Below, piece by piece: positions 29,684-40,061 of a stretch of DNA of 64,000 bases. A program made the translations under genes and the position numbers. The number at the start of each line of letters is the position of its first letter. Position 1 is the first letter of the stretch. The DNA is from Phycisphaerales bacterium (lineage in GTDB: Bacteria; Planctomycetota; Phycisphaerae; UBA1845; Fen-1342), in the NCBI GenBank assembly GCA_016795025.1, contig JAEUIR010000001.1, positions 1-64,000 of the forward strand, written 5' to 3'. The notes under the pieces were generated by a model that saw only the letters and a list, made by a program, of their open reading frames with translations, was not told the origin of the DNA and made no database searches.

Positions 29684-32600
29684 ATGTTCGGGCGTTCTCC
29701 CACAGCCCGTGCCGAAAAGAAACGCCGGCGCAAGCGCCGCGCGCCCCTCATCCTGGCGGTCGCGGCTCTGCTCCTCACGCTTGCCGCGTTCATCGGCTAT
29801 CGCCTTCTCACTGACCCCACGCGGCTGCGCAGCATGGTTGTATTCGCCCTGCAATCCGTGGGGATACAGCAACCGGCGATTGGCACGGTTGAGTTTGCCC
29901 TTCCCGCGGAGATCGTGCTTTCGCACCTTGAGCTTTCGTCCACCGACGCCCGGCAACTCGGCTTGCCCGTCGATTATGCCGACATGCAAGTCGCGCTGCG
30001 GATAGACGGCGCGCGGCTCGCGTTCGCCTGGTCCGACCTGTTCGCCGGGCGCGTGTGGCCGCAGCGCGCGACCGTTGAGTCCGCCGTGATGCGCATCGAG
30101 CGGCGGGATGCGCTATCGCCCGACACTCCCAATGCACGCGACTCGTCGGTTCCGCGCGAAGGATCCGGCGAATCAACGACGGCCCCCCGCCGCCCTTCCT
30201 TTCCGGCCGATCGATTGCCGGAAATCCACATACGCGATCTCGACGTACAACTCGTCGAAACGCTCTCCAACGCGTCTCATCTCATCAGCCGCTGGCGCGG
30301 CCGCGTGTCCGGCGAACCAAGCGCCAGCGGCGAAACCGGCGCGGCGCCCGCCTATACGTTTCGCGTAACCGACCATGCCGAAATTCATCAGGAAGACAAC
30401 ACGGAGTTCGAGCGGTTCTCCATTCAATTGCTCCGCGGCGGCTTCGACGCCAGCCTGACCGGGCTGCAACTGAACACCATCGCATTTCTTCTGCCGGAGG
30501 CCGCGGTTGATCTGCTGCGGCGAGTCGATCTGCATGGCAGCCTGGCCATTGAAAACGTCGCCGTGCGGAATTCGCGGATCGAGTCGGTGACCGCCCGATT
30601 GTCAAATGTCGACTTTTGCCTGCCGCTCGAATCCGACACACCGCTCGCCGATCGGGTCTTCCCGCTCACCAACATCCTGATGAAAGTCACAGTCAGCAGC
30701 GGCCCGACTCGCAGTGGCGCCATCACGATCGACGGCCGCATGCGAGGCGCGCCGCTTCACGGCGAAGTGCGGTTGAGCGCCGCCGCCGCGCCGACGACCG
30801 GCGCTCCCGCGTCACCCGGCAATGAGCTTCTGGCATATTCGGCCAGCATCGGAATAGAAGACATTGTCATTCCGCCCCATACGGAAGTTCCTGACTTGTT
30901 TCGGCATCCCGACCTGCCGCGGGCCGCGCGCAATTTCATTCTCGACTACGAACCAAGCGGCAGATTCCGGCTTGCTTTCGATTTGAGCGGTCGCGCGACA
31001 CTCCACGAACACGGCGTCGAGTTCCACGAGATCGACATGTTCAGCGGCGTGATCGAACCGCGCGGCGCGAGGGCCATGTACGCCGAGTTTCCATATCCGC
31101 TCGACGACGTTTACGGCGCGTTGCACATCGTGAACGGCGGATTCGATCTCGACGGCATCACCGGAATGCACGGTGGTGCGCGGTTCAGGCTGGACGGCCA
31201 CGTGGACCACTCCGGACCTTGGACCGGTCTGGCGTTGCGCATTCGCGGTGACAGCGTCGCGATGAACCAGGATTTGTACGCCGCGCTTCCGCTCGGCTAT
31301 CGAAAGCTGTGGGCCGGAGCGTCACCCGTTGGTCTCGCGGATGTATTTGCGACCGTCTCGCGCCCGGATGGGCAGACTCAGAATCGCCCTTTTCCGCTCG
31401 ATGTGCATATTGAGACTCGCTGGCTGAACGCCGGATTCAACGCTGACGCCGGGCTTCGACTCACCGACGCCGACGGACTCATCACCATCGGCGACGAGCT
31501 GATCATTCACGACCTATACGGCTACGACGGCGGCGCGTCTGTTCGCGTCTCCGGCGGAGTCAGTTCCCGATCCAAAGGCGGACGCGACGCGGCGGAATTG
31601 AGAATCGAAGCCCACGACATGCCGCTGCGACGCGACGCCTCCATCATTGCCGGAGGCGACGCAGGCGATGAGAGCCGCGAACCGCTCAAATTTACCGGAG
31701 TCGCCGATGTGTGGGGTGTCTCGCGAAACGGCGCTGATGGCCGACCTACTGAGCGTTACGTTGCTCACGTCAAGGATGGCGTGCTGCAAACCGGTGCAGA
31801 CGCCTGCGAATGGCCGGGCGTCAACGGCTGGGTTGTTTCCGACGAACAACATCTGCGGATTCTCAACATCGAGGGAGGTGATGAGCACCGCCATGTTTCC
31901 GGCGAAGCTGACATTCCGCTGACAGGCGGCGCCATGCGCGTGAGGCTCGACGCGCTCGACGAAGACATCTCACAGTTTTTGTCATGCGTCGCGCCGCCGG
32001 CGATGGCGCCCGCCGCCAACCTCCTCAAACTGACGGGCCCCGGCGCCATCTCGCTGGCCTGGGACAGCGTCGCGGGCCGAGATGTGCTGGGTGTGTACGC
32101 CGAGGTCGGCGCGGCTTGGCCGCCTGCGCTGCCTTTCAAGCTGTCCGATCTGCGCGGCCGGTTGCACACTGACGGCAATTCCGTGCAACTTGAGGAAGTG
32201 ATCGCGCGCGTCGGACCGCAGGGTACGTTCTTCGCCGCCGGAGGCGGCTGGTGGTCGGAGGGCGCTCGTGACCTCGTTTTCGAATTTGGTGTCAAGCAGT
32301 TGCCGATCGACGCCAAACTATGGGCGTTCATCACGGGATCCAAGCCTGGGCCGCCATCGGTTCAACCGAAATTCGCCGGCGACCTTGAAGCCTCCATCAC
32401 CGCGCGCATCGGTGAGTCGATCGATTGCGACGGTGAGATCAGCGTGCGCGATCTGCGAGCCGATGTCGGGTTGCTGCTCGAAAACTGCGATGGCTACTTT
32501 GCCGGCTCTGCATTCCTGCCGCCACACCGCCCGGCCGAATTCGATCTCGAATTCGAATTCGCGGTGGGCAGGCTTGCCGGGCGAGCCATTCGAGACTGGC

Positions 32601-33268
32601 GCGGCCGGATCTCGCGCACCGCCGGCCCCGTGCGAATCCACGATGTGCAGGGCGTGATTTGCGGCGGCGCGCTCGCCGGAGCGCTGGAATACGACCCGGA
32701 TGTAAATCGTTACGAATTGACCGTGTCGCTAAAAGGGGCCAACGCGGATGAATTCCAGCAAAAGCCCGCCACGCCCGCCAGCAAAGGTCGCTTGGATGCG
32801 TCGCTCACGCTTCGCGGTATTGGCGCAAATGACGATTCGCGTATCGGCGCCGGCGATCTGCGCATCTATGACACGTCTTTCGTGAAAGTGCCCGTGCTCG
32901 CCGACCTGCTCGAATCACTCCGGCTGCGCAGCGATGTGGACGAGACGCTCGATTTTGCCCAGCTTCATTTTGCGTGGGAAGGGCGCGTGCTGCGGCTTAC
33001 CGACGTCGAGATTCACGGGCGAGACATTCGTCTCGTCGGCGAGGGCCTGTGGAACATCGACACTGATCGCGTCGAATTGCTGCTGGTCGGCGCGAATCCG
33101 CGCAATTGGCCGCGGATCGCGGTGCTGAGCGATGTCGTTGAGCTCGCGGGATCAGAGCTTGTTCAATACCGCGTGTCGGGTACGGTTCAGAAACCAGAGA
33201 TTGTGCCGGAGCCTTTGCATCGACTGACCGATCCGATCCGCCGCCTCATCGCTCGTTCGCAACGGTGA
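29684..33268 (+). CDS. AsmA/YhdP-like membrane-anchored protein
   Basis: The likely start is ATG 29684, giving a basic N-terminus (AEKKRRRKRR), one membrane helix (about residues 21-42, PLILAVAALLLTLAAFIGY) and about 1150 extracytoplasmic residues. This anchor plus a very long repetitive beta-strand body matches the AsmA-like group (YhdP, TamB, DUF3971), thought to form a lipid-conducting groove between the membranes. Recurring strand motifs such as GLTITGDELIIHDLYGYDGG-type runs support it, as does the C-terminal block (DETLDFAQLHFAWEGRVLRL, ... GEGLWNIDTDRVELLLVG), which looks like the AsmA C-terminal domain. A specific subgroup cannot be named. It follows citrate synthase by 58 bases on the same strand. 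Confidence 0.75.
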   Translation: MFGRSPTARAEKKRRRKRRAPLILAVAALLLTLAAFIGYRLLTDPTRLRSMVVFALQSVGIQQPAIGTVEFALPAEIVLSHLELSSTDARQLGLPVDYADMQVALRIDGARLAFAWSDLFAGRVWPQRATVESAVMRIERRDALSPDTPNARDSSVPREGSGESTTAPRRPSFPADRLPEIHIRDLDVQLVETLSNASHLISRWRGRVSGEPSASGETGAAPAYTFRVTDHAEIHQEDNTEFERFSIQLLRGGFDASLTGLQLNTIAFLLPEAAVDLLRRVDLHGSLAIENVAVRNSRIESVTARLSNVDFCLPLESDTPLADRVFPLTNILMKVTVSSGPTRSGAITIDGRMRGAPLHGEVRLSAAAAPTTGAPASPGNELLAYSASIGIEDIVIPPHTEVPDLFRHPDLPRAARNFILDYEPSGRFRLAFDLSGRATLHEHGVEFHEIDMFSGVIEPRGARAMYAEFPYPLDDVYGALHIVNGGFDLDGITGMHGGARFRLDGHVDHSGPWTGLALRIRGDSVAMNQDLYAALPLGYRKLWAGASPVGLADVFATVSRPDGQTQNRPFPLDVHIETRWLNAGFNADAGLRLTDADGLITIGDELIIHDLYGYDGGASVRVSGGVSSRSKGGRDAAELRIEAHDMPLRRDASIIAGGDAGDESREPLKFTGVADVWGVSRNGADGRPTERYVAHVKDGVLQTGADACEWPGVNGWVVSDEQHLRILNIEGGDEHRHVSGEADIPLTGGAMRVRLDALDEDISQFLSCVAPPAMAPAANLLKLTGPGAISLAWDSVAGRDVLGVYAEVGAAWPPALPFKLSDLRGRLHTDGNSVQLEEVIARVGPQGTFFAAGGGWWSEGARDLVFEFGVKQLPIDAKLWAFITGSKPGPPSVQPKFAGDLEASITARIGESIDCDGEISVRDLRADVGLLLENCDGYFAGSAFLPPHRPAEFDLEFEFAVGRLAGRAIRDWRGRISRTAGPVRIHDVQGVICGGALAGALEYDPDVNRYELTVSLKGANADEFQQKPATPASKGRLDASLTLRGIGANDDSRIGAGDLRIYDTSFVKVPVLADLLESLRLRSDVDETLDFAQLHFAWEGRVLRLTDVEIHGRDIRLVGEGLWNIDTDRVELLLVGANPRNWPRIAVLSDVVELAGSELVQYRVSGTVQKPEIVPEPLHRLTDPIRRLIARSQR

Positions 33269-33363
33269 GGTCGATTCCAGCAGCGGACCACGGTCAGCCC
33301 GCAGCGTCAACCCAATGCTTGATTGCGCTGCGCGTTCGTGCGGGTGGAAATTTGAATCCTCCG

Positions 33364-35055
33364 CTACTCCAAATACCCGAGATCGCTGAGGCGTTTTTCG
33401 AGAATCCGGCGATCCTGCTCGGAATAAACGGCCGCGTGCTCTTCGACCGCCTTCTTCACCGGCGGTTCGAGCTCGACCGTCGGCGCCGATGTGAACACGT
33501 CGTTCAGCACGCGCCCCTCCATATCGACCGGCACGCGCAGCCCCAGCGACGCCAGAATCGTCGGCGCAATATCTACAATGTGCGCCGTCGTGCGCAGCCC
33601 CCCGCGCACACCGGGCCCGCCCATCGCCAGAATGCCTTCAATACGATGCGTGCCTTCGAGCCGATCCTCAGCACACCAGCGCACCGTCTGGTCGCCTCGA
33701 ATCTTCCGCACAACGGCCAGCCCCGGCTGAGGCACTAAAAGGAGGTCCGGCAAATCCGGATTGTCGTCCCGGCTACAGCCATACAGTTCTTCGGTGCGGT
33801 GCACCTCCGTAAAAACGCGGATTTCTTTTCCGTTCAGATCGCGCGCTGTCACCCGCGAAAACCGCTCGCGCAGCTCATTCCGCACACGTTCGTAATCGCC
33901 TGGCTCGACAATTCCGTGCGGCTGGCGGCCCTTCAAGTTCAGGTACAGGAATCCGTAAATGCCGGCGTGCATCACGCATGCCTTTGTCCGCGACCAATCG
34001 ACGGCCAACTCCGCCTCGATACCCCGATTCCCCTGCTCAAAGCGCGTCACTTTCCCCTTCGTCAGCCGATGCACCATCGATCCCGCTCGCTGAATCACCT
34101 GGTTCAGCGTGCTGCGCATCGACAGATAGCCCCACTTGCGCAGCAACAAGTTCGGCTGCGCTTTGCCGTCCAAGCTACCGTGGCCGTGATCCGACATGAT
34201 CAACACGGTCGCCTGATGCCGCTCGGCATACTCAAAGAGCTGCCCAAGCACGTCGTCGAGGCGCTTGAAGCAATTCGCCGCCAGCTCGGCTCGATCGGGG
34301 TACTTCCAGTTATAGCGCGGATCGAGGTACTTCCACGCTTTGTGTTGCAGATTGTCCACCAGCTTGAACAGCACCATCATGACGTCCCACCCGTACTTTT
34401 CCCCGCATAATTCGGTGAGCTTCCAGCCTTGATCGAAGCTGTTGCTGATGTAGTCGAGGTTTTCGGTCAAAACGTCGTCGCCCCCAAGCGCCCGTCGCCG
34501 CCAGTTGGTGCGATAGTTGTAATTCGGTATGACGCGGAAAATTTCCTGCTTTAGCTCGCGCGGCCAGGTGAACTCTGCGTCGATGCTCGGCGTCTCAAAG
34601 CCGCTGATCATGAAGCCGTTCACGGGCTTCGGCGGATACGTCATCGGCACGTTGATGCTGCCGACGCGCAGGCCCTTTTCGCTCAAGAGTTCCCAAAGCG
34701 TCTTTTCGCGAATCTCGTACGTGCTGTTAAACGTCAGCGAGTGCGCTCGCGGCTCATACTTTTCGAAATCCAGGATGCCGTGCCGCCCCGGTCCCTTGCC
34801 GGTCATGAACGTCGTCCAGGCCGCGGGAGTGATCGGCGGACGGGTTGACATCAACACGCCGCGCACACCCAGTTCGCAGAACCGCTTAAAATGCGGCATC
34901 TGCCCGGCATCCATCAATGGATCGAGCACATCAAACGTCGCCCCGTCAAGACCGATCAGCAGATATTTGTTCACGGTGACCGGCAGCGGTCGGCTCGCGC
35001 TAGTTTGCCGCGCCGCCGTCGGCGGATGACTGACCGCTGTTGTCATGGAATTCAT
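33364..35055 (-). CDS. Type I phosphodiesterase / nucleotide pyrophosphatase-like hydrolase (alkaline phosphatase superfamily)
   Basis: ATG 35055 is chosen because GGAGG lies just upstream; a longer in-frame version exists. The 563-residue protein carries the metal site and nucleophile of the family: YLLIGLDGATFDVLDPL (metal Asp), STRPPITPAAWTTFMTGKGP (Thr or Ser nucleophile region) and VLIMSDHGHGS (metal Asp/His). It also has GTHRIEGILAMGGPGV (metal His). Members hydrolyse phosphodiesters, pyrophosphates or nucleotide sugars. No signal peptide is present. The large middle insertion (about 180-330) and the region ELYGCSRDDNPDLPDLLLVP are typical of a bacterial subgroup often annotated as AP3A hydrolase-like. 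The substrate is unknown. Confidence 0.85.
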   Translation of the reverse strand: MNSMTTAVSHPPTAARQTSASRPLPVTVNKYLLIGLDGATFDVLDPLMDAGQMPHFKRFCELGVRGVLMSTRPPITPAAWTTFMTGKGPGRHGILDFEKYEPRAHSLTFNSTYEIREKTLWELLSEKGLRVGSINVPMTYPPKPVNGFMISGFETPSIDAEFTWPRELKQEIFRVIPNYNYRTNWRRRALGGDDVLTENLDYISNSFDQGWKLTELCGEKYGWDVMMVLFKLVDNLQHKAWKYLDPRYNWKYPDRAELAANCFKRLDDVLGQLFEYAERHQATVLIMSDHGHGSLDGKAQPNLLLRKWGYLSMRSTLNQVIQRAGSMVHRLTKGKVTRFEQGNRGIEAELAVDWSRTKACVMHAGIYGFLYLNLKGRQPHGIVEPGDYERVRNELRERFSRVTARDLNGKEIRVFTEVHRTEELYGCSRDDNPDLPDLLLVPQPGLAVVRKIRGDQTVRWCAEDRLEGTHRIEGILAMGGPGVRGGLRTTAHIVDIAPTILASLGLRVPVDMEGRVLNDVFTSAPTVELEPPVKKAVEEHAAVYSEQDRRILEKRLSDLGYLE

Positions 35056-35337
35056 GAACCTCCATCGCTCTTCTCGAAGCGCACCCGTTCGGCCACCGCC
35101 ATTGCCGCGCCCCAACGCTCGCCGCCTGGTTGCCTGGATCAGCCCGCACGAATAATGTAGCCTGGACTATATTTTGTATACGCCACTCACGCAAGCCAAT
35201 CGTAACGCATGTTAATGCAATATTTGCTGAGCGCCCGCTCCGGCCTGAAAATTCCCACGGGACCATGCCCGCCTCCGGCCCCATAGCGGCAAATTCCATC
35301 CAGCGAGACCCCCATTCATGATTTCCAATCTAAGATA
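35056..35337. promoter_or_regulatory. Divergent, AT-rich intergenic region
   Basis: These 282 bases separate the phosphodiesterase gene (left) from the J-domain gene (right). The centre, around 35163-35185, is markedly AT-rich (CTATATTTTGTATACG), unlike the surrounding GC-rich DNA, and is a plausible promoter core for one or both genes. No exact -35/-10 pair is claimed. Confidence 0.4.
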
Positions 35338-35919
35338 GTGGTCTCGGAGGACTTGCTGATCGCGCGTCAGTCTCAGCTCGAGCCGCTCGATGAATTCGTC
35401 CGCCGCGTCTGGCGCGACGACGTCGCCCCACTTTTGCGCGATCGCCGCGCCGTCCAGCGAAAAGCGACCGCCCGCACTGGCGGCCGCGTCGCCGCCTCGG
35501 CCGGCTTGCTGCTCGACGGCGTTCTTGGCCTGCGCGGCAAGCCGTTCACGCGCTTTATGACGGTGTTGGGCACGAGCGTCGGTGCGATGGTTCCCGACCT
35601 GTTGGATTGGAAATGGCTCGGCGAATTCGCGGACGAAGCCGATCGCCAAACGGTCGATCAGCAGGTGCAGCGACGCGCCGCAGAACTCGATGATCGGGCT
35701 GCACTGGAACTATTCGGTCTCACACCCGTGGCCTCGCTCGACGCGCTCAAATCCGCCTGGCGCGCCGCGGCGCAGCGCTGGCATCCCGACAAAGCCCGCT
35801 CGCCGCAACAGTCTGCCGAATACCGCATCGCGTTCATCGCGTATCAAACCGCGTATGAGGAACTCTGCCGAGCTTATGAAATAGGCCGACTGCCACATCA
35901 TTCTTCTGCCGGCGGATAA
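35338..35919 (+). CDS. J-domain (DnaJ-like) co-chaperone-type protein
   Basis: The C-terminal third is a J domain: ALELFGLTPVASLDALKSAW (helix I-II) and AAAQRWHPDKA with the HPD tripeptide near residue 149, which stimulates the ATPase of DnaK-type Hsp70. The N-terminal 110 residues are Arg/Ala-rich with a hydrophobic stretch (GGRVAASAGLLLDGVLGL) that may touch the membrane. There is no Gly/Phe region or zinc domain, so it is a type III J protein. The start is uncertain: GTG 35338 lacks a good ribosome site, while a TTG at 35353 is preceded by GGAGG. It converges on pheT. Confidence 0.8.
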   Translation: MVSEDLLIARQSQLEPLDEFVRRVWRDDVAPLLRDRRAVQRKATARTGGRVAASAGLLLDGVLGLRGKPFTRFMTVLGTSVGAMVPDLLDWKWLGEFADEADRQTVDQQVQRRAAELDDRAALELFGLTPVASLDALKSAWRAAAQRWHPDKARSPQQSAEYRIAFIAYQTAYEELCRAYEIGRLPHHSSAGG

Positions 35920-35953
35920 AGCCCCCAGCGAGATCGCCGTCGCTGCGAGGTTT

Positions 35954-37805
35954 TCAACCCTCCCGCAAATCGATTTCCAACACCGCGACCGCATGCTTCA
36001 ATCCATAATTCTCGATTACCTGCGGATGCAACTCACCCATGACTCCCAATGCGCGGCCATCTTCCAATGAGATTTCCGCGCAGCGCCCGCGGATGAAACT
36101 CGGATGTTCGATTGCCTTCACGCGAACTGCGATATCCATCTCATGCGTTCGGCAGGTTCGGCGAGGTGCTGGCCCGCACCAAGAAGAAGCTCGACGAAGC
36201 CAGCAGCAGCATCGATGCCGCGGCCACGCGCCGCTGCTCGCGCGCCCCGGTTTCAACGCCCGCGTCCGCGAACGACACGTCGCCGACTTCGAAGATGCGC
36301 TGGGGCAATTCGTATTGTTTATTGATCGACAGCGTATGCAGCAACCCCGGTAGCAACGAGACGCGCGCGATGGTTTGCTCGCTGCTGATGGGGTGTTCGA
36401 TTCGCACGGCACATGGGTCCACCGGCAGATTCCAACGCGAAAACGCCGCGTCCTCGTTCAGCAGCACCAGCGTCATCACCTGATGAAATCCCAAACCCAC
36501 CATCACGCGACGCGCCACCGCGCTGCGCTCTTCCAGCGCTCGCGGCCGCCCCGGCGCATAAGCCGGCAGGATCACCGGCGAAAGCTTCTCATAGCCCAGC
36601 GCGACCGCCGCGTCCTCGATCAAATCGATCGGATGCAAAATGTCATTTCGCCATGCCGGCACGCGCACGCGCAGTTCCGCGCCATTCGCGGTGACGCCAT
36701 GCCCCATGCGCTCCAGCAGCCCGGACAATTCGCCGACCGAAAGCTGGATGCCGATTGTGTCCGACGCCAGCGACGCATCGAGCGCCATTTCCGTCGTCGC
36801 GAAATTCGGCGTGACCACTGGGCCGCGCTCGTATTCGACCTTCACACCTTCAATCTGCAACTCCGGCATGACCTCCTTCAGGCCGGCCACCAGAATGTTC
36901 AGCGCCCGATCCACGGTGCGCTGCGCCAGCCCGGTGACATCCACGAAGCACTGCCGCGTGGCAAGCGTGACGCGCGTCGCCTCGCTGTTGATGATCGGCG
37001 GCATGCTCATCACCTTGCCGTCGGCGTCGGTCAGCAGCGGATATTCGCTGAATTTCGCCAGCAGATGCGCGTACGCGCGCCCCGTCTTGTGCTTCTGGAG
37101 AACCTCTCGCGGCGTCATGCTCGCGCCGGCGTCGCCTTCGGCATAACCGAGCGGAACGAATCGCAGCTCGTCAGGCCCGACAGCGCGGTAAGCAAACGGC
37201 GCAGCGCCCGCCGCGTTCACTTTGTCGAGGTCGTATACGCCGATGCTGGCCAGCTTGCGATCGCGTCCCAGCGCCCAGTGCAGGTCTTCCTGAAGATTCA
37301 TCAGCAGCTTGATGCGCTCGTCGTCGAATCGCACATTTCTCAGCACCGCGCACGCGATCGCCGGGCGATAGGACGCGTCGCGCGACAAGCGTGGATCGAC
37401 CCGCACCGACAGCTTCGCCGGCAACACGGGATAGTCGATCAATCCCGTCCGAATACCCAGAAATCCGCGCATGTAGCGCGCCATTCCGCCCGCATCGAAA
37501 ATATCCGGCCGCACGGCCAACATGTCGAGCCGCGCGACGCGATGCGAACCGGACTTGACGAGCGCGTCAGGCCGATCGCGAAATTCCACGCCGCATTTCG
37601 CGCAATGCAGCGGCTCGCCCTGCGCTTCGGTGCGATCCATCACGTTGCTGCAAACGCGGCATGTAAACGCCGTGGTGGATGTCAGTTCATCCAGCTCGAT
37701 CCCCATGTCATGCAGCGTCTGCGGCACGCGCGATTCGTCGATCACGCTTCGATCCGCGTTCACCAGCCGAAGCAGCAGGTCCAGCGGCATGTTGATTACA
37801 GGCAT
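35954..37805 (-). CDS. pheT: Phenylalanyl-tRNA synthetase beta subunit, archaeal-type, with apparent frameshifts
   Basis: The beta subunit works with PheS to charge tRNA-Phe. The short archaeal/eukaryotic architecture is evident: MPVINMPLDLLLRLVNAD at the start, then FRDRPDALVKSGSHRVARLD, MARYMRGFLGIRTG, the B5 domain (MALDASLASDTIGIQLSVGE) and the catalytic-like core with LGFHQVMTLVLL. Residues 47-75 carry a CxxC-x15-CxxC zinc-ribbon-like insertion not usual in this family. The continuous frame stops at 36141 after 554 codons, but the family's C-terminus continues in other frames. IDAAAGFVELLLGAG is encoded at about 36142-36212 in one frame, and DIAVRVKAIEHPSFIRGRC to LEIDLREG in another, ending at 35954. 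Two one-base deletions, near 36212-36222 and 36135-36142, would restore one frame. Sequencing error is likely in an essential gene. Confidence 0.8.
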
Positions 37806-37861
37806 TCGCGATTCACCTTAACCGTGTCGCCGGTTTTGCATTCGATCGCCACACCACGTCG

Positions 37862-39874
37862 CTATTTCAACAAATGCTCTTCCCAAAACATCGCATACAA
37901 CATCGTTGCCAGGTCGCGATTCGCTTTTTTGCCAAAGCCGTGTCCCTCGTCGAGCGCCAGCGCATACCACACCGGCCTCCCCAATCCGCGAACCTTCGCG
38001 ACGATCTGCTCGGCCTCCGAATACGGCACGCGCGGGTCGTTCTTTCCATGCGCAACAAAAAGCGCCGCCCGAATCTTCTCAGCGTTATTCAGCGGCGAGA
38101 TTTTCTCCAGCACCGCCGCCACGTCGGCTTTGCGCTCGTCGCCATACTCCGCGCGACGCAGATCGCGCCGATATTCCGGCGTCGTCTTCAGGAAGCTGAT
38201 GAAGCTCGCGATGCCCACTACGTCGATACCCGCCTTGAAACGATCGGGATAGTTCGTCAGCGAACCCAGCACCATGTACCCGCCGTACGAACCGCCCATG
38301 ATCGCCACCCGCGACGGATCGAGGTCCGGCTGCTTCTCGATCCAGTCCAGCAGCGCGCCGATATCCTTCACCGAATCTTCCCGCTTCACGTCATTATCAA
38401 GCTGATGAAACGTGCGGCCATAGCCCGTCGAGCCGCGAACATTCGGTGCGATCACGCTGATGCCCAGCTCATTCGCCCAGTATTGAAAGCCTGACGAAAA
38501 CGTCGGTTGAAATTGCGCTTCCGGCCCGCCATGCACGCTGATCACCACCGGCCGCCGTCCGGCGCCGCGGCCCTTGTAATAAAAGGCCGGGATCATTCGC
38601 GGCTTGCCGGCGGCCTGATCAAAAGTCGGATAGCGAATCAGCGTCGGCTCGACAAACGTCGCGGCATTCAAGCCGCCCACTTCGGATTCGGTCCAGCGCG
38701 TCAGCTTCGCATCCGGAAACGTGATCGTGTACACGTCCGACGGCGTAGTGGACGAATTCACAGAAAACGCGGCCACGCCGCCCTTTGTCGCAAATCCGAT
38801 TCCACCGATCACGCCGCTCGGAATCACGTCGATTCGCTTCGCGCCGTTTCCGTTGGCGTCGGCGAAGTAGACGCGCGAGTAGCCATCTTCATTCACGATG
38901 AACGCAATGCCTTTCCCGGCCGGATCGACCGAAACATCTTCGACATCCCATTCCAGGTCGGGCGTCAGGCACTTCCACTCGCCATAGCCGAATTTCAGCG
39001 AGTAGAGCTTGCGAAACTCGCCATCGCGATCCGACGTGATGAAGATCGACTCGCCGTTGTTCGACCACGTCGCGCTGCCGTAATACGCCGCCGGCGATTC
39101 CGGCGTGATCGGCGTTTGCTTTTTCGATTCTAGATCGACGACGTACCAGCGCGTCTCGCGCTCGGACAAATATTGCTGCACCAGCAGCTTGCTTTCGTCC
39201 GGGCTGAACTCGCCCGCGTAATACTGCCCCTCGACCTGCCAGATCATCTCCGGCTTCGCGCCGCCGGCGTCTTTTGAAGCCGCCGTGCTTTTGGCCTTCT
39301 GCAAGTCAGACAGATACAGATCGAAATCCTTTTCGTTGCGCGCAGTCCCCGTGAATGCCATCCACTTTCCGCTACGCGAAATCGACGGACCCGCATGGCG
39401 GGATTTCCCATCCGTCAGCAGCTTCCACGCCCCGCTTTCCATGTCCATCAGGTAATACTGGCTCTTCTCGTCACCGCCCTTGTCCTTGCTGAATAACACA
39501 TAACGCGTCCCGGAACCCGGAACAAAGCGGCCACCAGTCGGCTCGTCAAAAAAAGTGATTTGCTTGCGCATCCCCATCGGCTGCTTCACGAGGTGCAACT
39601 GGTTCGTGTTACCGAACCGCGTGCTCACCAACAGCGTCGAGCCGTCATCGCTGATGCTCGACAAACCGTGCGGCCGGACTTCCAGATACTGCATCATCCG
39701 CTGGCGAACGCTGTCTGGGATTTCCGGAATGCCGTCGAGCACCATCTGGCCGATCTGACGCTTGCTCGCGTCCGCAGTCGCTGCCGGCTGGGCAGCGGAT
39801 TGACCCAGCGCCACCGCGCCCGACAACAACCAAATCGCTGCAACCAGACTCGACAGATTCCTGAAGCGTGCCAT
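37862..39874 (-). CDS. Secreted S9-family peptidase (prolyl oligopeptidase/acylaminoacyl peptidase type)
   Basis: The 670-residue protein has a signal peptide (MARFRNLSSLVAAIWLLSGAVALG) and GGGAGAA before ATG 39874. The N-terminal half is a PD40-like beta-propeller (about 60-400; FAFTGTARNEKDFDLYLSD-type strands). The C-terminal half is an alpha/beta hydrolase with the catalytic Ser in IMGGSYGGYMVLG (about residue 529), the Asp region NDPRVPYSEAEQIV and the His in ALDEGHGF. These features define the S9C-like acylaminoacyl peptidase/oligopeptidase group, which trims short peptides in the periplasm or outside the cell. It lies 56 bases upstream of pheT but is probably a separate unit. Confidence 0.9.
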   Translation of the reverse strand: MARFRNLSSLVAAIWLLSGAVALGQSAAQPAATADASKRQIGQMVLDGIPEIPDSVRQRMMQYLEVRPHGLSSISDDGSTLLVSTRFGNTNQLHLVKQPMGMRKQITFFDEPTGGRFVPGSGTRYVLFSKDKGGDEKSQYYLMDMESGAWKLLTDGKSRHAGPSISRSGKWMAFTGTARNEKDFDLYLSDLQKAKSTAASKDAGGAKPEMIWQVEGQYYAGEFSPDESKLLVQQYLSERETRWYVVDLESKKQTPITPESPAAYYGSATWSNNGESIFITSDRDGEFRKLYSLKFGYGEWKCLTPDLEWDVEDVSVDPAGKGIAFIVNEDGYSRVYFADANGNGAKRIDVIPSGVIGGIGFATKGGVAAFSVNSSTTPSDVYTITFPDAKLTRWTESEVGGLNAATFVEPTLIRYPTFDQAAGKPRMIPAFYYKGRGAGRRPVVISVHGGPEAQFQPTFSSGFQYWANELGISVIAPNVRGSTGYGRTFHQLDNDVKREDSVKDIGALLDWIEKQPDLDPSRVAIMGGSYGGYMVLGSLTNYPDRFKAGIDVVGIASFISFLKTTPEYRRDLRRAEYGDERKADVAAVLEKISPLNNAEKIRAALFVAHGKNDPRVPYSEAEQIVAKVRGLGRPVWYALALDEGHGFGKKANRDLATMLYAMFWEEHLLK

Positions 39875-40061
39875 TGCGTTCTCCCATCATCGTGCGCGGT
39901 TAATCTCCACCGCGCACACGGCCACCGCGAATTCTCAGCAGGCGGCCGCAAACTCATCGGTTGATTTCACACGCTCGCCGGGTGTCGCCGCGCGAGCAAG
40001 CCGATATAGTATCGCGCGCGACCGGTCTGAACAGGTCCGCGGCTGTTGCGATCGAGACCAT

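Noticed and set aside
35163-35185. TATA-rich stretch as a defined promoter
   Set aside because: It is AT-rich but I could not assign a matching -35 element at a suitable distance, so it is only described as part of the intergenic region.
36375-38252. 625-codon plus-strand open frame
   Set aside because: It runs antisense across pheT and into the S9 peptidase gene. Its composition (Arg/His/Gln-rich) is typical of a shadow of GC-rich coding DNA, and the minus-strand genes match known families.
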